40,197 bases of DNA from an uncultured Prevotellaceae bacterium (GCA_902764705.1 CACWWZ010000026.1:1-40197), one strand, 5' to 3'. Counted from the first letter of the stretch, positions 8,725 through 17,124 are shown. Translations and numbers: made by a program. Notes: generated from the letters alone by a model not told the origin.

Positions 8725-9519
8725 TCAATAACTTGCAGAGCAGGGGATGCCGAGAGCAATGACACGATCGCGGATGGCATCAAGTTGTTCGTGGGTGGCT
8801 TTGAGAAGTCCTTGGATTGGCGTTTCACGATCGATAGTATAGACCATCACCTGTTGAGGGTTGATATCACGGACGGCATCGAGCCACGGGGCGACATATT
8901 CCTCACCGGTATTGTCGACAGACTCCATCTCTCCTTCTCTCCTCCCCTCCTTCTCTCCTCTCATAAACATTGTTTGGATGATGATATGGCCGTTGAAACG
9001 TTTCATGTTATCGATGACCTGCCGGACGTCATAACCGGCATTGGGTTGGTCGACCTTGCGGATATACTCCGGATTGATGGTGTCGAGTTTAAGGATGTTG
9101 TTATCGACACGCATCAGGGCGTCGTGCACCTGCTGGCGGTGAATCATGGTGGAATTAGACAGTACGCTGACCTTAGCTTTCGGGCAATAGCGGTCACGCA
9201 GACGCAGGGTATCATCGATGATTTCCGCAAAATGGGGATGACACGTTGGCTCACCATTGCCCGCAAAGGTCAGCACATCCGGCAATTGTCCGGCAGCAAC
9301 CATCTCCTGCAGCTTCTCTTCCAGATACTGCGACACCTGTTCAGGAGTAGGTCTCGGCAAGGTCGGACGATGGTCTTCGTTAAGACCACATTCACAATAG
9401 ATGCAGTTAAAACTGCATACCTTTCCGTCGGCCGGCATCAGATTGATGCCCAACGAAATGCCCAAGCGACGACTATGTATAGGCCCGAAAATGGGCGAAG
9501 GATAGATAATTGTGCTCAT
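8725..9519 (-). CDS. Radical SAM protein (COG0731-like Fe-S oxidoreductase)
   Basis: A 264-residue radical SAM protein. The cluster motif CSFNCIYC (C35, C39, C42) would bind the 4Fe-4S cluster that cleaves S-adenosylmethionine. The rest follows the small stand-alone family related to wybutosine-type enzymes: FGPIHSRRLGISLGINLMP at the start, FAGNGEPTCHP (the GGE-like motif), VLSNSTM and VMVYTIDRETP. The substrate is unknown. I start it at 9519 rather than at the in-frame ATG 72 bases upstream, because family proteins begin at about MSTIIYPSPIFGP and a -7 box lies at 9528-9535, inside the longer reading frame. Residues about 201-212 (KEGRREGEMES) are an in-frame purine-rich insertion encoded by CTCC-type repeats near 8930-8960, in the middle of an otherwise conserved stretch between QTMFMRG and VDNTGEE. 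Confidence 0.82.
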   Translation of the reverse strand: MSTIIYPSPIFGPIHSRRLGISLGINLMPADGKVCSFNCIYCECGLNEDHRPTLPRPTPEQVSQYLEEKLQEMVAAGQLPDVLTFAGNGEPTCHPHFAEIIDDTLRLRDRYCPKAKVSVLSNSTMIHRQQVHDALMRVDNNILKLDTINPEYIRKVDQPNAGYDVRQVIDNMKRFNGHIIIQTMFMRGEKEGRREGEMESVDNTGEEYVAPWLDAVRDINPQQVMVYTIDRETPIQGLLKATHEQLDAIRDRVIALGIPCSASY

Positions 9520-9527
9520 AACGCGTG

Positions 9528-9535
9528 CAAAATTA
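9528..9535 (-). promoter_or_regulatory. -7 box of the radical SAM gene
   Basis: TAATTTTG on the minus strand ends only eight bases before the ATG at 9519. Transcription would start within a few bases of the start codon, giving a nearly leaderless message. The -33 element is not convincing. Confidence 0.45.
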
Positions 9536-9631
9536 CAAAAAAGTTGAGACTTAAGAGTTAAGAGATAAGAAAAAATGCAGGTCAAATGCAAATTTCTTGA
9601 TTCTTCATTCTTAATTTATAATTAAAAGTTG

Positions 9632-9639
9632 TATCTTTG
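9632..9639 (+). promoter_or_regulatory. -7 box for the ftsX operon
   Basis: TATCTTTG matches the Bacteroidetes -7 element, and the expected start lies a few bases downstream in the first hairpin of the leader. No clear -33 TTTG was found. Confidence 0.5.
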
Positions 9640-9752
9640 CAGCCGAAAAGGCTGCGAGACTCAGCTGCGCTTCGGCAATTGGAACAAGTTCCATTGCTCT
9701 CGGCTTGCACGAGCCTTGACAACCAATTAGGTGTATACGTCTAAATGAAACT
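9639..9752 (+). other. Structured ~110-base leader of ftsX
   Basis: Between the -7 box and the ftsX ATG lie several short inverted repeats. GCAGCC and GGCTGC (9639-9644, 9650-9655) enclose GAAAA. GGAAC and GTTCC (9681-9685, 9688-9692) lie inside AATT...CATT. GGCT and AGCC (9702-9705, 9712-9715) form a third pair. GCCGAA near 9642 can also pair with TTCGGC near 9671. No known riboswitch or ribosomal-protein leader was recognised. Confidence 0.35.
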
Positions 9753-10631
9753 ATGACAAAAAAGCGAAAAAAAAACCGCAACCGTCGTGGTATGCAGGTC
9801 GTGACCTTATGTATAAGCACTACGATGGTGCTCATTTTGCTGGGCATGGTGGTTTTCTTTGTACTATCTGCACGCAACCTGTCTGCTCACATGAAGGAAA
9901 ACCTGACCGTAACCGTCATGCTGAAGGACTCAGTATCAGTGAACGATGCCAAATTATTCTGCCGTGACCTATATCACCGTCCCTACTCACACAACATCGA
10001 CTATATTAGCAAAGAGCAGGCACAACACGAACAGATCAAAGAACTGGGCAGCGATCCGACGGAATTTTTGGGATTCAATCCCTTCCCTGCTACGCTGGAA
10101 ATACAACTTTCAGCTGACTATGCCAACCGTGACTCGCTGAAGTGGATAGTCAAAGAGCTCAGAAAGGATTCTCGCGTGAGCGACCTGACCTATATGGAGG
10201 ACCTGATGGACAAGGTAAACATGAACTTGAGTCGCGTGAGTGTAGTATTGCTTGTACTGGCTGTGCTGCTGACCTTCGTGTCATTCTCGCTCATCAGTAA
10301 CACCGTAAGACTGAGTGTGTATGCCCGTCGTTTCGTCATCCACACCATGAAACTTGTGGGAGCCTCATGGGGATTCATCCGTCGCCCCTTCCTGAAACAG
10401 GCTATCGGCATCGGTGTGCTGGCCGCCATCTTAGCCATTATCGTGTTGGGGCTGGGTGTCTACGGACTCTATCTGACCCAGCCAGGTGTGATGGACATCG
10501 TTACATGGGAAGTACTGGTACTGACAGCGATTGCCGTACTAGTTTTCGGTATTGTCATTACAGCACTGTGTGCATGGCTGGCCGTGAACAAGTTCCTGAA
10601 AATGACGGCAGGGGAGCTGTATAAAATCTAG
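9753..10631 (+). CDS. ftsX: Cell division protein FtsX-like permease
   Basis: A 292-residue FtsX, the membrane half of the FtsE-FtsX ABC-type complex that activates peptidoglycan hydrolases at the division site. It has a basic cytoplasmic N-terminus (KKRKKNRNRRG), a first membrane segment at about residues 18-40, and an extracellular domain of about 120 residues with the family order LTVTVMLKD, ISKEQA, NPFPATLEIQL. Three further membrane segments follow, with SLISNTVRLSVYARR and MKLVGASWGFIRRPFL between them, the usual FtsX permease signature. The gene opens a co-oriented run with DUF3098, uppP, truB, queA and folK, a gene order I know as conserved in Bacteroidetes. FtsE is not in this window. 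Confidence 0.9.
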   Translation: MTKKRKKNRNRRGMQVVTLCISTTMVLILLGMVVFFVLSARNLSAHMKENLTVTVMLKDSVSVNDAKLFCRDLYHRPYSHNIDYISKEQAQHEQIKELGSDPTEFLGFNPFPATLEIQLSADYANRDSLKWIVKELRKDSRVSDLTYMEDLMDKVNMNLSRVSVVLLVLAVLLTFVSFSLISNTVRLSVYARRFVIHTMKLVGASWGFIRRPFLKQAIGIGVLAAILAIIVLGLGVYGLYLTQPGVMDIVTWEVLVLTAIAVLVFGIVITALCAWLAVNKFLKMTAGELYKI

Positions 10632-10679
10632 TTGAAAGTTGAGAGTTGAAAGTTGAGAGTTGAGAGTTGAGAGTTGAAA
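10631..10679 (+). repeat. Seven-unit 7-bp tandem repeat between ftsX and DUF3098
   Basis: Seven consecutive units of GTTGARA (GTTGAAA or GTTGAGA) begin on the last base of the ftsX stop codon. The run then decays into TTTAAAG. It is a short simple repeat that could vary in length without touching coding sequence. Confidence 0.85.
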
Positions 10680-10701
10680 GTTTAAAGAAGTAAAAAATAT
10701 A

Positions 10702-10965
10702 ATGGATAAGAGTAATTTTGCATTTGACCGCGTGAATTACATCCTGCTGGCAGTGGGTATGGCAGTGGTCATTATCGGTTTTCTGCTGATGAGCGGGGCG
10801 GGTTCAAGTGATACAACCTACAACCCGGACATTTTCAGTGCCCGACGTATCAAGGTAGCTCCTGTGGTGTGCCTGATAGGTTTTGTTTCGATGGTTTATG
10901 CCGTTGTACGCCGTCCAAAGAGCGACAACACTGCACAGACGACAGAGAAGGAGGGTGAGGCATGA
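10702..10965 (+). CDS. DUF3098 family small membrane protein
   Basis: An 87-residue protein with two membrane segments (about residues 11-32 and 51-67) joined by the loop [23 protein letters not shown]. The pairing of [16 protein letters not shown] with YNPDIFSxRRIxVAP is the DUF3098 pattern of Bacteroidetes. Its function is not known; constant linkage to ftsX and uppP suggests a role in the cell envelope. Its stop codon overlaps the uppP start by 4 bp (10962-10965), pointing to translational coupling. The polar tail after residue 70 is low in conservation. Confidence 0.85.
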   Translation: MDKSNFAFDRVNYILLAVGMAVVIIGFLLMSGAGSSDTTYNPDIFSARRIKVAPVVCLIGFVSMVYAVVRRPKSDNTAQTTEKEGEA

Positions 10966-11759
10966 GCTGGTTTGAAGCACTCATTCTGGGTATCGTTCAG
11001 GGACTGACAGAATATCTGCCCGTCAGCAGCAGTGGTCATCTGGCCATCGGTCAGGCCTTGTTTGGCATGGAAGACGGCGCCGACAACCTGATGTTCATCG
11101 TTGCAGTACATGTCGCCACCATATTGTCGACCATCGTCATTCTGTGGAGCGAGATCGACTGGATTCTGAAGGGGCTTTTCAAGTTTGAGCTCAATGCAGA
11201 GACAAAATACGTGCTGAACATCATTGTATCGATGATTCCTGTGGGCATCGTCGGTCTGTTCTTCAAGGATCAGGTGGAAGAAATCTTCGGTTCCGGACTT
11301 TTAGTTGTGGGATGCTGCCTGTTGATTACAGCAGCACTGCTGATTTTCTCGTATTATGCCAAGCCTCGTCAAAAGGAGCATATCTCTTGGAAAGACGCCT
11401 TCATCATTGGTATTGCTCAGGCATGTGCCGTGATGCCAGGTCTTTCGCGCTCAGGCTCTACCATTGCCACAGGTCTGCTGTTGGGCAATAAGAAGGAATC
11501 GCTGGCACAGTTCTCGTTTCTGATGGTCATTCCTCCCATTTTGGGTGAAGCCCTGCTTGACGTCATGAAGATGGTGAAGGGCGAGGACGTGACGGGTAAT
11601 ATTGAAACCCTGCCGCTGGTAGTAGGCTTCCTTGCCGCTTTCGTGGCTGGCTGTGTGGCCTGCAAATGGATGATTAACATCGTGAAACGCGGCAAGCTGA
11701 TCTATTTCGGCATCTACTGTGCTATCGTGGGTGTGTTAACCATTATTTTCTCTTTGTAA
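10962..11759 (+). CDS. uppP: Undecaprenyl-diphosphate phosphatase (UppP/BacA)
   Basis: A 265-residue polytopic membrane enzyme that removes a phosphate from undecaprenyl diphosphate, recycling the lipid carrier for peptidoglycan and surface polysaccharides; extra copies give bacitracin resistance. The two catalytic motifs are intact: [14 protein letters not shown], with E17 and H26, near the N-terminus, and [17 protein letters not shown] in the second half, carrying the catalytic arginine. About eight membrane segments fit the normal length of the family. It overlaps the upstream DUF3098 gene by 4 bp and stands 3 bp before truB, so it sits in the middle of a tight operon. Confidence 0.95.
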   Translation: MSWFEALILGIVQGLTEYLPVSSSGHLAIGQALFGMEDGADNLMFIVAVHVATILSTIVILWSEIDWILKGLFKFELNAETKYVLNIIVSMIPVGIVGLFFKDQVEEIFGSGLLVVGCCLLITAALLIFSYYAKPRQKEHISWKDAFIIGIAQACAVMPGLSRSGSTIATGLLLGNKKESLAQFSFLMVIPPILGEALLDVMKMVKGEDVTGNIETLPLVVGFLAAFVAGCVACKWMINIVKRGKLIYFGIYCAIVGVLTIIFSL

Positions 11760-11762
11760 AGC

Positions 11763-12473
11763 ATGAACTTCATCGAGGGAGAATACATATACATGAACAA
11801 ACCCTACCGGATGACCTCGTTCGGTGCGCTGGCCTATGTCAGGACCCGCGTGTCGAAGAAGGTTGGTGTGCGCCGTGTGAAGATTGGCCATGCAGGAACC
11901 CTCGATCCGCTGGCCACAGGCGTACTCATTCTCTGCACAGGCAAGAAGACCAAAGAGATTGAACGTCTGCAGCTCGACACGAAGGAGTATACTGCCACCT
12001 TACAACTGGGAGCTACGACGCCCAGCTACGACATGGAGCACGAGGTGAACCAGACCTACCCTACGGAACACATCACGGAAGAACTCATTCGCAGTGTACT
12101 CTCCGATTTTGTCGGCGATATAGAGCAGGTTCCTCCCTCCTACTCTGCTTGTAAGATTGGTGGCGAGCGAGCCTACAAGCTCAAGCGTAAGGGCGAGGAA
12201 GTGACCCTGAAAGCCAAAACCGTCCGTATCGACGAGATTGAACTGACCCATTTCGACCCGGAGACCATGCAGATGAGCATTCGCGTCAGTTGCGGTAAAG
12301 GCACCTATATCCGTTCATTGGCCCGCGACATTGGCCGTGCCCTGCAGAGCGGCGCCTACTTAACCGCCCTGTGCAGAACGCGTCTAGGCGATGTACGTAT
12401 CGAGGACTGCGTGACTATCGATGATTTCCCCGCATGGCTGGAACAGCAAGATATCGAAATAACGAAATGTTGA
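11763..12473 (+). CDS. truB: tRNA pseudouridine(55) synthase TruB
   Basis: A 236-residue TruB, which converts U55 of the tRNA T-arm to pseudouridine. The catalytic aspartate is D48 in HAGTLDPLATGVLILCTGKKTK. PPSYSACKIGGERAYKLKRKGEEV and RVSCGKGTYIRSLARDIG are the other family motifs, so the domain is complete. No C-terminal PUA domain is present, as is common in Bacteroidetes. It starts 3 bp after uppP. The last codons (DIEITKC) and the stop lie inside an 8-bp tandem repeat at 12455-12486, so the true C-terminus of the ancestral protein was probably a little different. Confidence 0.95.
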   Translation: MNFIEGEYIYMNKPYRMTSFGALAYVRTRVSKKVGVRRVKIGHAGTLDPLATGVLILCTGKKTKEIERLQLDTKEYTATLQLGATTPSYDMEHEVNQTYPTEHITEELIRSVLSDFVGDIEQVPPSYSACKIGGERAYKLKRKGEEVTLKAKTVRIDEIELTHFDPETMQMSIRVSCGKGTYIRSLARDIGRALQSGAYLTALCRTRLGDVRIEDCVTIDDFPAWLEQQDIEITKC

Positions 12474-12486
12474 AATAACGAAATAA
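12455..12486 (+). repeat. Four-unit 8-bp tandem repeat spanning the truB stop
   Basis: CGAAATAA, CGAAATGT, TGAAATAA, CGAAATAA in a row. The truB stop codon TGA is part of the third unit. A related run sits after folK at 14114-14145. Confidence 0.85.
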
Positions 12487-12495
12487 AAGAAATAT

Positions 12496-13638
12496 ATGAA
12501 ACTGTCACAATTCAAATTTAACCTGCCCGACAAGCTGTTGGCTCTGGAACCTCCCCACAAGGTGTTTGAAAACCCTGACGGTAGCACCGAAAAGGTTTAT
12601 CGTCGCGACGAGTGCCGCATGATGATTGTACATCGCAAGAGTCAAACAATCGAAATGTTCGAGAAAGACGAAGAAGGCAACGACACTGAGGAATTCATCA
12701 AGTTCCGTAACATTATCGACTATTTCGACGAGGGCGATTCAATCATATTTAACGACTCGAAGGTATTCCCCGCCCGTCTATATGGTACGAAGGAGAAGAC
12801 TGACGCCAAGATTGAGGTCTTCCTGTTGCGCGAACTGAATCCAGAGCTGCGTCTATGGGATGTCTTGGTGGAACCGGCACGTAAAATCCGTATCGGCAAC
12901 AAGCTGTTCTTTGAGGAAGAAGGTCCGATGGTGGCAGAAGTCATTGACAATACCACCAGCCGCGGACGTACATTGCGCTTTCTCTACGACTGCCCCCACG
13001 AGGAGTTCAAGCAGGAACTCTTTGCTTTGGGTTCGTCGCCCGTTCCCCGTTACATCATCGACCGCCGTCCTGTGTCGGAAGACGATACAGAGAATTTCCA
13101 GACCATCTATGCCCAGCATGAGGGAGCTGTAACGGCACCCGCCTCAGGATTACATTTCAGCCGTGAGTTAATGAAGCGTCTTGAAATTCGTGGTGTGAAT
13201 TTCTCATTTATCACCGTGCATTGTGGACTGGGATGCTTCGATTCCATCGAAGTGGAAGACCTGACAAAACATAAAATGGGGTCGGAACAGATGATTATCA
13301 CCCCCGAAGCCTGTGTACCCGTCAACGAGTCGAAGACTAACGGACATCATATCTGTGCCGTCGGTGTGACCACCCTGCGCGCCACAGAAACTGCCGTGGG
13401 TACGGACGGTATGCTGAAGGAGTTCAACGGATGGACTAACAAATTTATCTTCCCGCCATATGACTTCGGATTGGCCGACCGTCTGATTGTCAACTTCTAC
13501 TACTCGGAATCTACCATGCTCATGGCGACTGCTGCCTTCGGAGGTTACGACCTCGTCATGGAGGCTTATCAGAAAGCTGTGGACAATGGCTATCAGTTCG
13601 GATGCTATGGCGACTGCATGCTGATTCTCGATGACTAA
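12496..13638 (+). CDS. queA: tRNA preQ1(34) S-adenosylmethionine ribosyltransferase-isomerase QueA
   Basis: A 380-residue QueA, which moves the ribosyl part of S-adenosylmethionine to preQ1 in the tRNA wobble position, forming epoxyqueuosine. Diagnostic stretches are [13 protein letters not shown] at the start, [24 protein letters not shown], and the highly conserved [27 protein letters not shown] and [11 protein letters not shown] follow. At 380 residues it is somewhat longer than the ~345 of the E. coli enzyme, through insertions near the N-terminus ([14 protein letters not shown]). It lies 22 bp after truB and overlaps folK by 8 bp. Its presence shows that the organism makes or salvages queuosine precursors. 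Confidence 0.95.
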   Translation: MKLSQFKFNLPDKLLALEPPHKVFENPDGSTEKVYRRDECRMMIVHRKSQTIEMFEKDEEGNDTEEFIKFRNIIDYFDEGDSIIFNDSKVFPARLYGTKEKTDAKIEVFLLRELNPELRLWDVLVEPARKIRIGNKLFFEEEGPMVAEVIDNTTSRGRTLRFLYDCPHEEFKQELFALGSSPVPRYIIDRRPVSEDDTENFQTIYAQHEGAVTAPASGLHFSRELMKRLEIRGVNFSFITVHCGLGCFDSIEVEDLTKHKMGSEQMIITPEACVPVNESKTNGHHICAVGVTTLRATETAVGTDGMLKEFNGWTNKFIFPPYDFGLADRLIVNFYYSESTMLMATAAFGGYDLVMEAYQKAVDNGYQFGCYGDCMLILDD

Positions 13639-14113
13639 CCCGCTACCGCATAAAGTATATCTAGGACTGGGAACGAATCTGGGCGACCGCGAAGCAAACA
13701 TCCGGCAAGCAATCCAACTGATAGGGGAGCGAGTGGGTGCGGTAGTACGTCAGTCGCCGCTCATCGAGACAGAGCCCTGGGGCTTTGAGTCACCCAACAA
13801 ATTTCTCAATGCCGTCATCCTCTGCGAAACGGAGTGGACCCCCCGCGAGGTGCTCCGTCTGACGCAAAAGATTGAGCGTGACATGGGACGGAAGAAACCC
13901 ATAGGGGGACAGGCCCCCAGTGCGACATATCGCACAGATGGGACAGGCCCCAAGCAACGGTACAAAGACCGTCCCATCGACATCGACATCCTGCTGTATG
14001 ACGACATCACCATCGACGAGCCCGACCTGAAGATTCCCCATCCGCTGATGCAAGAGCGCGACTTCGTGATGATTCCGCTGAACGAAATCCGGCAGAACGA
14101 CATCTCGACATAA
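13631..14113 (+). CDS. folK: HPPK, 6-hydroxymethyl-7,8-dihydropterin pyrophosphokinase FolK, with a REP-like insert
   Basis: A 160-residue FolK, which transfers diphosphate from ATP to 6-hydroxymethyl-7,8-dihydropterin in folate synthesis. It starts with [20 protein letters not shown] and contains ETEPWGF, FLNAVI, the core signature [12 protein letters not shown] with its metal-binding aspartates, and [19 protein letters not shown]. It overlaps the queA end by 8 bp. The segment between IERDMGRKK and YKDRPIDID is unusually long (about residues 90-110, [20 protein letters not shown]). Its DNA (13904-13951) is a palindromic element with two flanking copies of GGGACAGGCCCC around a GTGCGA/TCGCAC hairpin, inserted in frame into an active-site loop. 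The enzyme is probably functional, because the catalytic motifs are intact. Confidence 0.92.
   Translation: MTNPLPHKVYLGLGTNLGDREANIRQAIQLIGERVGAVVRQSPLIETEPWGFESPNKFLNAVILCETEWTPREVLRLTQKIERDMGRKKPIGGQAPSATYRTDGTGPKQRYKDRPIDIDILLYDDITIDEPDLKIPHPLMQERDFVMIPLNEIRQNDIST
13904..13951 (+). repeat. REP-like palindromic element inside folK
   Basis: GGGACAGGCCCC occurs at 13906-13917 and again at 13940-13951. Between them GTGCGA (13920-13925) and TCGCAC (13930-13935) form a hairpin with loop CATA. The arrangement resembles repetitive extragenic palindromes, but here it lies within a gene and keeps the reading frame. Confidence 0.6.
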
Positions 14114-14145
14114 TGAAATATCGAAATAACGAAATAATGAACTAC
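14114..14145 (+). repeat. 8-bp tandem repeat between folK and GH28
   Basis: TGAAATAT, CGAAATAA, CGAAATAA, TGAACTAC directly follow the folK stop codon. The unit is the same as in the repeat at the end of truB (12455-12486), about 1.65 kb upstream. Confidence 0.8.
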
Positions 14146-14160
14146 AAAAACAAAACTACA

Positions 14161-15633
14161 ATGAAAAAGCTAATCTGTCTCTTGCTGTTAGGCGTCACAC
14201 TGACGGCCTCAGCACAAAAGTCTGGGAATCCCTACAAGCGCTACACCCAGAGCCTCCCGTTCGCCATGCCCGAGGTCAGCGCACCCATATTTTCTGATCG
14301 TCAGGTGAACCTAAAGGATTTCGGTGCCGTAGGTGATGGCATTACCCTCAACACCGAAGCTTTTGCCAAGGCCATCAATCAACTGAGTAATCAGGGTGGC
14401 GGTCGTCTGTTGGTTCCTGCCGGTGTGTGGTTTACCGGTCCCATTGAGTTGAAGTCGAACATCGACCTCCACTTGGAGGTCGGAGCCGTCATTTTATTCT
14501 CTGGCGACGAGAACCTCTACTCCATCATCAAAACTTCGTTTGAAGGTTTGGAAACCCGTCGCTGTCAGTCACCGCTCTCTGCCAACGGCTGTGAGAACAT
14601 CGCTATCACAGGACGCGGCGTCATTGACGGCAACGGACAGTACTGGCGTCCCGTCAAGAAATCGAAGATGACTGCCAGCCAGTGGAAGGAAGTACTGGAA
14701 CGCCCCGGTGGCATAAAGGTACGCGACGACTACTGGGTACCCTCTCAAGGCTATTCCGACGCTGAGAAGAATGCCAACATGAACGTTCCCAAGGCAACGA
14801 CAGATGCCGAGTGGAATGCCATCAAGCGTTTCCTGCGTCCAGTAATGATTTCGCTGGTCAACTGCAAGAACGTGCTCCTGCAAGGTGTCATTTTCCAGAA
14901 CTCCCCTGCTTGGAATATCCATCCGTTAATGTGCGAGAATGTTATCATCGACAATGTCCTCGCACGTAATCCTGCCTACGCACAAAATGGCGATGCTCTT
15001 GATTTGGAGTCGTGCAAGAACGCCCTTATCGTCAATTCAAAGTTCGATGCCGGCGATGATGGCATCTGCATCAAGAGTGGTAAGGACAAGGACGGACGCC
15101 TGCGTGGTCGCCCCTGTGAGAATGTGGTAGTCGACGGCTGTACAGTATTCGCCGGACATGGTGGCTTCGTTGTCGGTTCCGAAATGAGTGGCGGTGTCAG
15201 AAACATTCTGGTGGAGAACTGTCAGTTTCTGGGCACTGATGTCGGTCTGCGCTTCAAGTCGACACGTGGCCGTGGCGGCATCGTAGAGAACATCTTCATC
15301 CGCGACATATCGATGACAGACATCAAGACCGATGCCATCACTTTCAATATGTATTATGGCGGCAAGTCGGTAGCCGAGATGCTGGCCGATGGTGATAATC
15401 CCGACAACACGACGAAGATGCCTGTTACGGAGGAGACACCGATCTTCCGCAATATCGACATTCAGGACATCGTTTGCAATGGTGCCGGACGTGCTATGGA
15501 GTTCAACGGTTTGCCCGAGATGCCTATCAAGGGCATCAAACTGAAGAATATCGTCATCAAGGCCAAGAAGGACGCCACCTTCACTAATGCCGAAGACATC
15601 ACGAAAGAGAATATCCATATTGTGGTTGAGTAA
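14161..15633 (+). CDS. Secreted GH28 polygalacturonase-family hydrolase
   Basis: A 490-residue glycoside hydrolase of family 28, which cleaves polygalacturonan or rhamnogalacturonan in pectin. I start it at 14161 because MKKLICLLLLGVTLTASAQ is a clean Sec signal peptide; an in-frame ATG at 14113 would add 16 residues encoded by the tandem repeat. The parallel beta-helix begins at VNLKDFGAVGDGITLNTEAF. Catalytic residues are in place: D278 in NGDALDLES, D299 and D300 in AGDDGICIKSG, and H333 in GHGGFVVGSEMSGGV, followed by RFKSTRGRGG. The mature protein is periplasmic or exported. It lies 47 bp after folK and may be read from the housekeeping operon. No other pectin genes are nearby, which is unusual for Bacteroidales. 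Confidence 0.9.
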   Translation: MKKLICLLLLGVTLTASAQKSGNPYKRYTQSLPFAMPEVSAPIFSDRQVNLKDFGAVGDGITLNTEAFAKAINQLSNQGGGRLLVPAGVWFTGPIELKSNIDLHLEVGAVILFSGDENLYSIIKTSFEGLETRRCQSPLSANGCENIAITGRGVIDGNGQYWRPVKKSKMTASQWKEVLERPGGIKVRDDYWVPSQGYSDAEKNANMNVPKATTDAEWNAIKRFLRPVMISLVNCKNVLLQGVIFQNSPAWNIHPLMCENVIIDNVLARNPAYAQNGDALDLESCKNALIVNSKFDAGDDGICIKSGKDKDGRLRGRPCENVVVDGCTVFAGHGGFVVGSEMSGGVRNILVENCQFLGTDVGLRFKSTRGRGGIVENIFIRDISMTDIKTDAITFNMYYGGKSVAEMLADGDNPDNTTKMPVTEETPIFRNIDIQDIVCNGAGRAMEFNGLPEMPIKGIKLKNIVIKAKKDATFTNAEDITKENIHIVVE

Positions 15634-15664
15634 TCAATCGCTTTAGTGGCAAGCACAGAGAGGT

Positions 15665-15693
15665 AAGAGGTAAGAGAACACCTTTTACCTCTT
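15665..15693. terminator. Terminator between GH28 and cardiolipin synthase
   Basis: AAGAGGTAA (15665-15673) pairs with TTACCTCTT (15685-15693), followed on the plus strand by TTTATAAT. It lies between convergent genes and abuts the stop codon of the minus-strand gene. The left arm is part of a small tandem repeat of AGGTAAG. Confidence 0.65.
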
Positions 15694-17124
15694 TTATAAT
15701 AATGGGGAAATCATACGCGTCAGACTCTCCCAGAGACGCGGGAAGAACTTCGGACGCATCCACGAAGCGACGTTCTCGAGAGCAACGCACTGCGACTGGT
15801 CGTCAAGGAACACCTTCTTCAGGCGCAATGCCGTTCCCTGATCATAAATAAAGACGTTGGCTTCGAAATTATTCTCAAACGAGCGGAAGTCGGCATTGGT
15901 TGAGCCACAGGTCACCAACGCATCATCGATGACCATCAGTTTCGAATGCATGAACCCCGGCTCGTAAAGGAACACCTTGGCACCTGCCTCATGGAGTTCA
16001 CGCAGGTAGGACCGCGAGGCCCATTCGGTGAAACGGGCATCGGAATGGCGGGGACAAAGAATACGCACATCGACACCCGCCACAGTTGCTGTCTTCAGGG
16101 CAAAGAGCACGGGTTCGTTGGGGATGAAGTAAGGTGTCTCAAGATAGATATAACGGCGAGCGGCCGTAATGGCACGGACAAAGCCCTGCATAATCTCCGG
16201 ATAGCGTGCCGTAGCACTGCTGGTCACCACTTGGGCAACACAAGAAGTAAGTGGAGACTGTGACGCAGCGGCAGGGTAGTAGTCACGGTTGGTAATCAAC
16301 GTACGATCAACGAAGTACCAGTCTACTAGGAATGCCCGTTGCAAAGAATAGACGATAGGCCCCTGCAGACGCAGCATCGTGTCGCGCCAAGGCTGTTTGT
16401 CCGTTCCCATTAAATAACGCAGAGCAATATTCATACCCCCAATATAACCTACCTGACCATCGATGACAATAATCTTACGGTGATTACGGTAGTTTACCTT
16501 ACTGGTAAAAGTGGGGAAATGCACGGGCAGGAAGGGCTGCACCTCGATGCCACCTTCTCGCATCCGCTCGAAAAAGCAGTGAGGGACACGCCAACACCCC
16601 ACGTCGTCGTAGATGATGCGCACCTTGACACCCTGACGAACCTTATCAATCAGTGCATCGGCCAGGAGGTTACCCAAAGGGTCCTCTTCGAAGATGTACA
16701 TGGAGATATGGATGTGATGTTTCGCACGTCCGATGTCTGCCAGCAGTTCTGGGAAAAAACTGTAGCCGTCGGTCATAATGTCGACAGCAGCCACCTTGAA
16801 AGGCAGCGAAAGATTCTGATTAATAAAGAGATCGACGAGTTGCTTATGACTATCCGCTACATGCAAGTCCTGCTGTTCGACGAAGCCCAGCATGGAACGT
16901 TTCGACAACTGATCGAGTGAGCGCTGGGAGACAAGTCGTTCACGACGGTGGTTGATGCCAAAGAAAATATAGAGTACGATACCCACCAGCGGCAGGAAAA
17001 AGATGACCAATGCCCAAGCCATGGTCTTGGCGGGCTGGCGGTTGTCCATCACGACGTGAATGACCGTCAGTGCTATCACGCCCCACAACAGCGTCATGCC
17101 GATGATGTAAAACAATCCTCCCAT
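15694..17124 (-). CDS. cls: Cardiolipin synthase (phospholipase D family)
   Basis: A 476-residue membrane-bound phospholipase D-type enzyme, most likely cardiolipin synthase, which joins two phosphatidylglycerols. Two membrane segments open the protein (about residues 4-26 and 36-56), followed by the PLDNc-like linker. Both HKD motifs are complete: H215, K217 and D222 in NHRKIIVIDGQVGYIGGMNIA, and H393, K395 and D400 in MHSKLMVIDDALVTCGSTN. The tail DFRSFENNFEANVFIYD is typical for bacterial cardiolipin synthases. It lies 36 bp after dnaG on the same strand, separated by a T- and A-rich short repeat, so the two are probably co-transcribed. Confidence 0.92.
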   Translation of the reverse strand: MGGLFYIIGMTLLWGVIALTVIHVVMDNRQPAKTMAWALVIFFLPLVGIVLYIFFGINHRRERLVSQRSLDQLSKRSMLGFVEQQDLHVADSHKQLVDLFINQNLSLPFKVAAVDIMTDGYSFFPELLADIGRAKHHIHISMYIFEEDPLGNLLADALIDKVRQGVKVRIIYDDVGCWRVPHCFFERMREGGIEVQPFLPVHFPTFTSKVNYRNHRKIIVIDGQVGYIGGMNIALRYLMGTDKQPWRDTMLRLQGPIVYSLQRAFLVDWYFVDRTLITNRDYYPAAASQSPLTSCVAQVVTSSATARYPEIMQGFVRAITAARRYIYLETPYFIPNEPVLFALKTATVAGVDVRILCPRHSDARFTEWASRSYLRELHEAGAKVFLYEPGFMHSKLMVIDDALVTCGSTNADFRSFENNFEANVFIYDQGTALRLKKVFLDDQSQCVALENVASWMRPKFFPRLWESLTRMISPLL

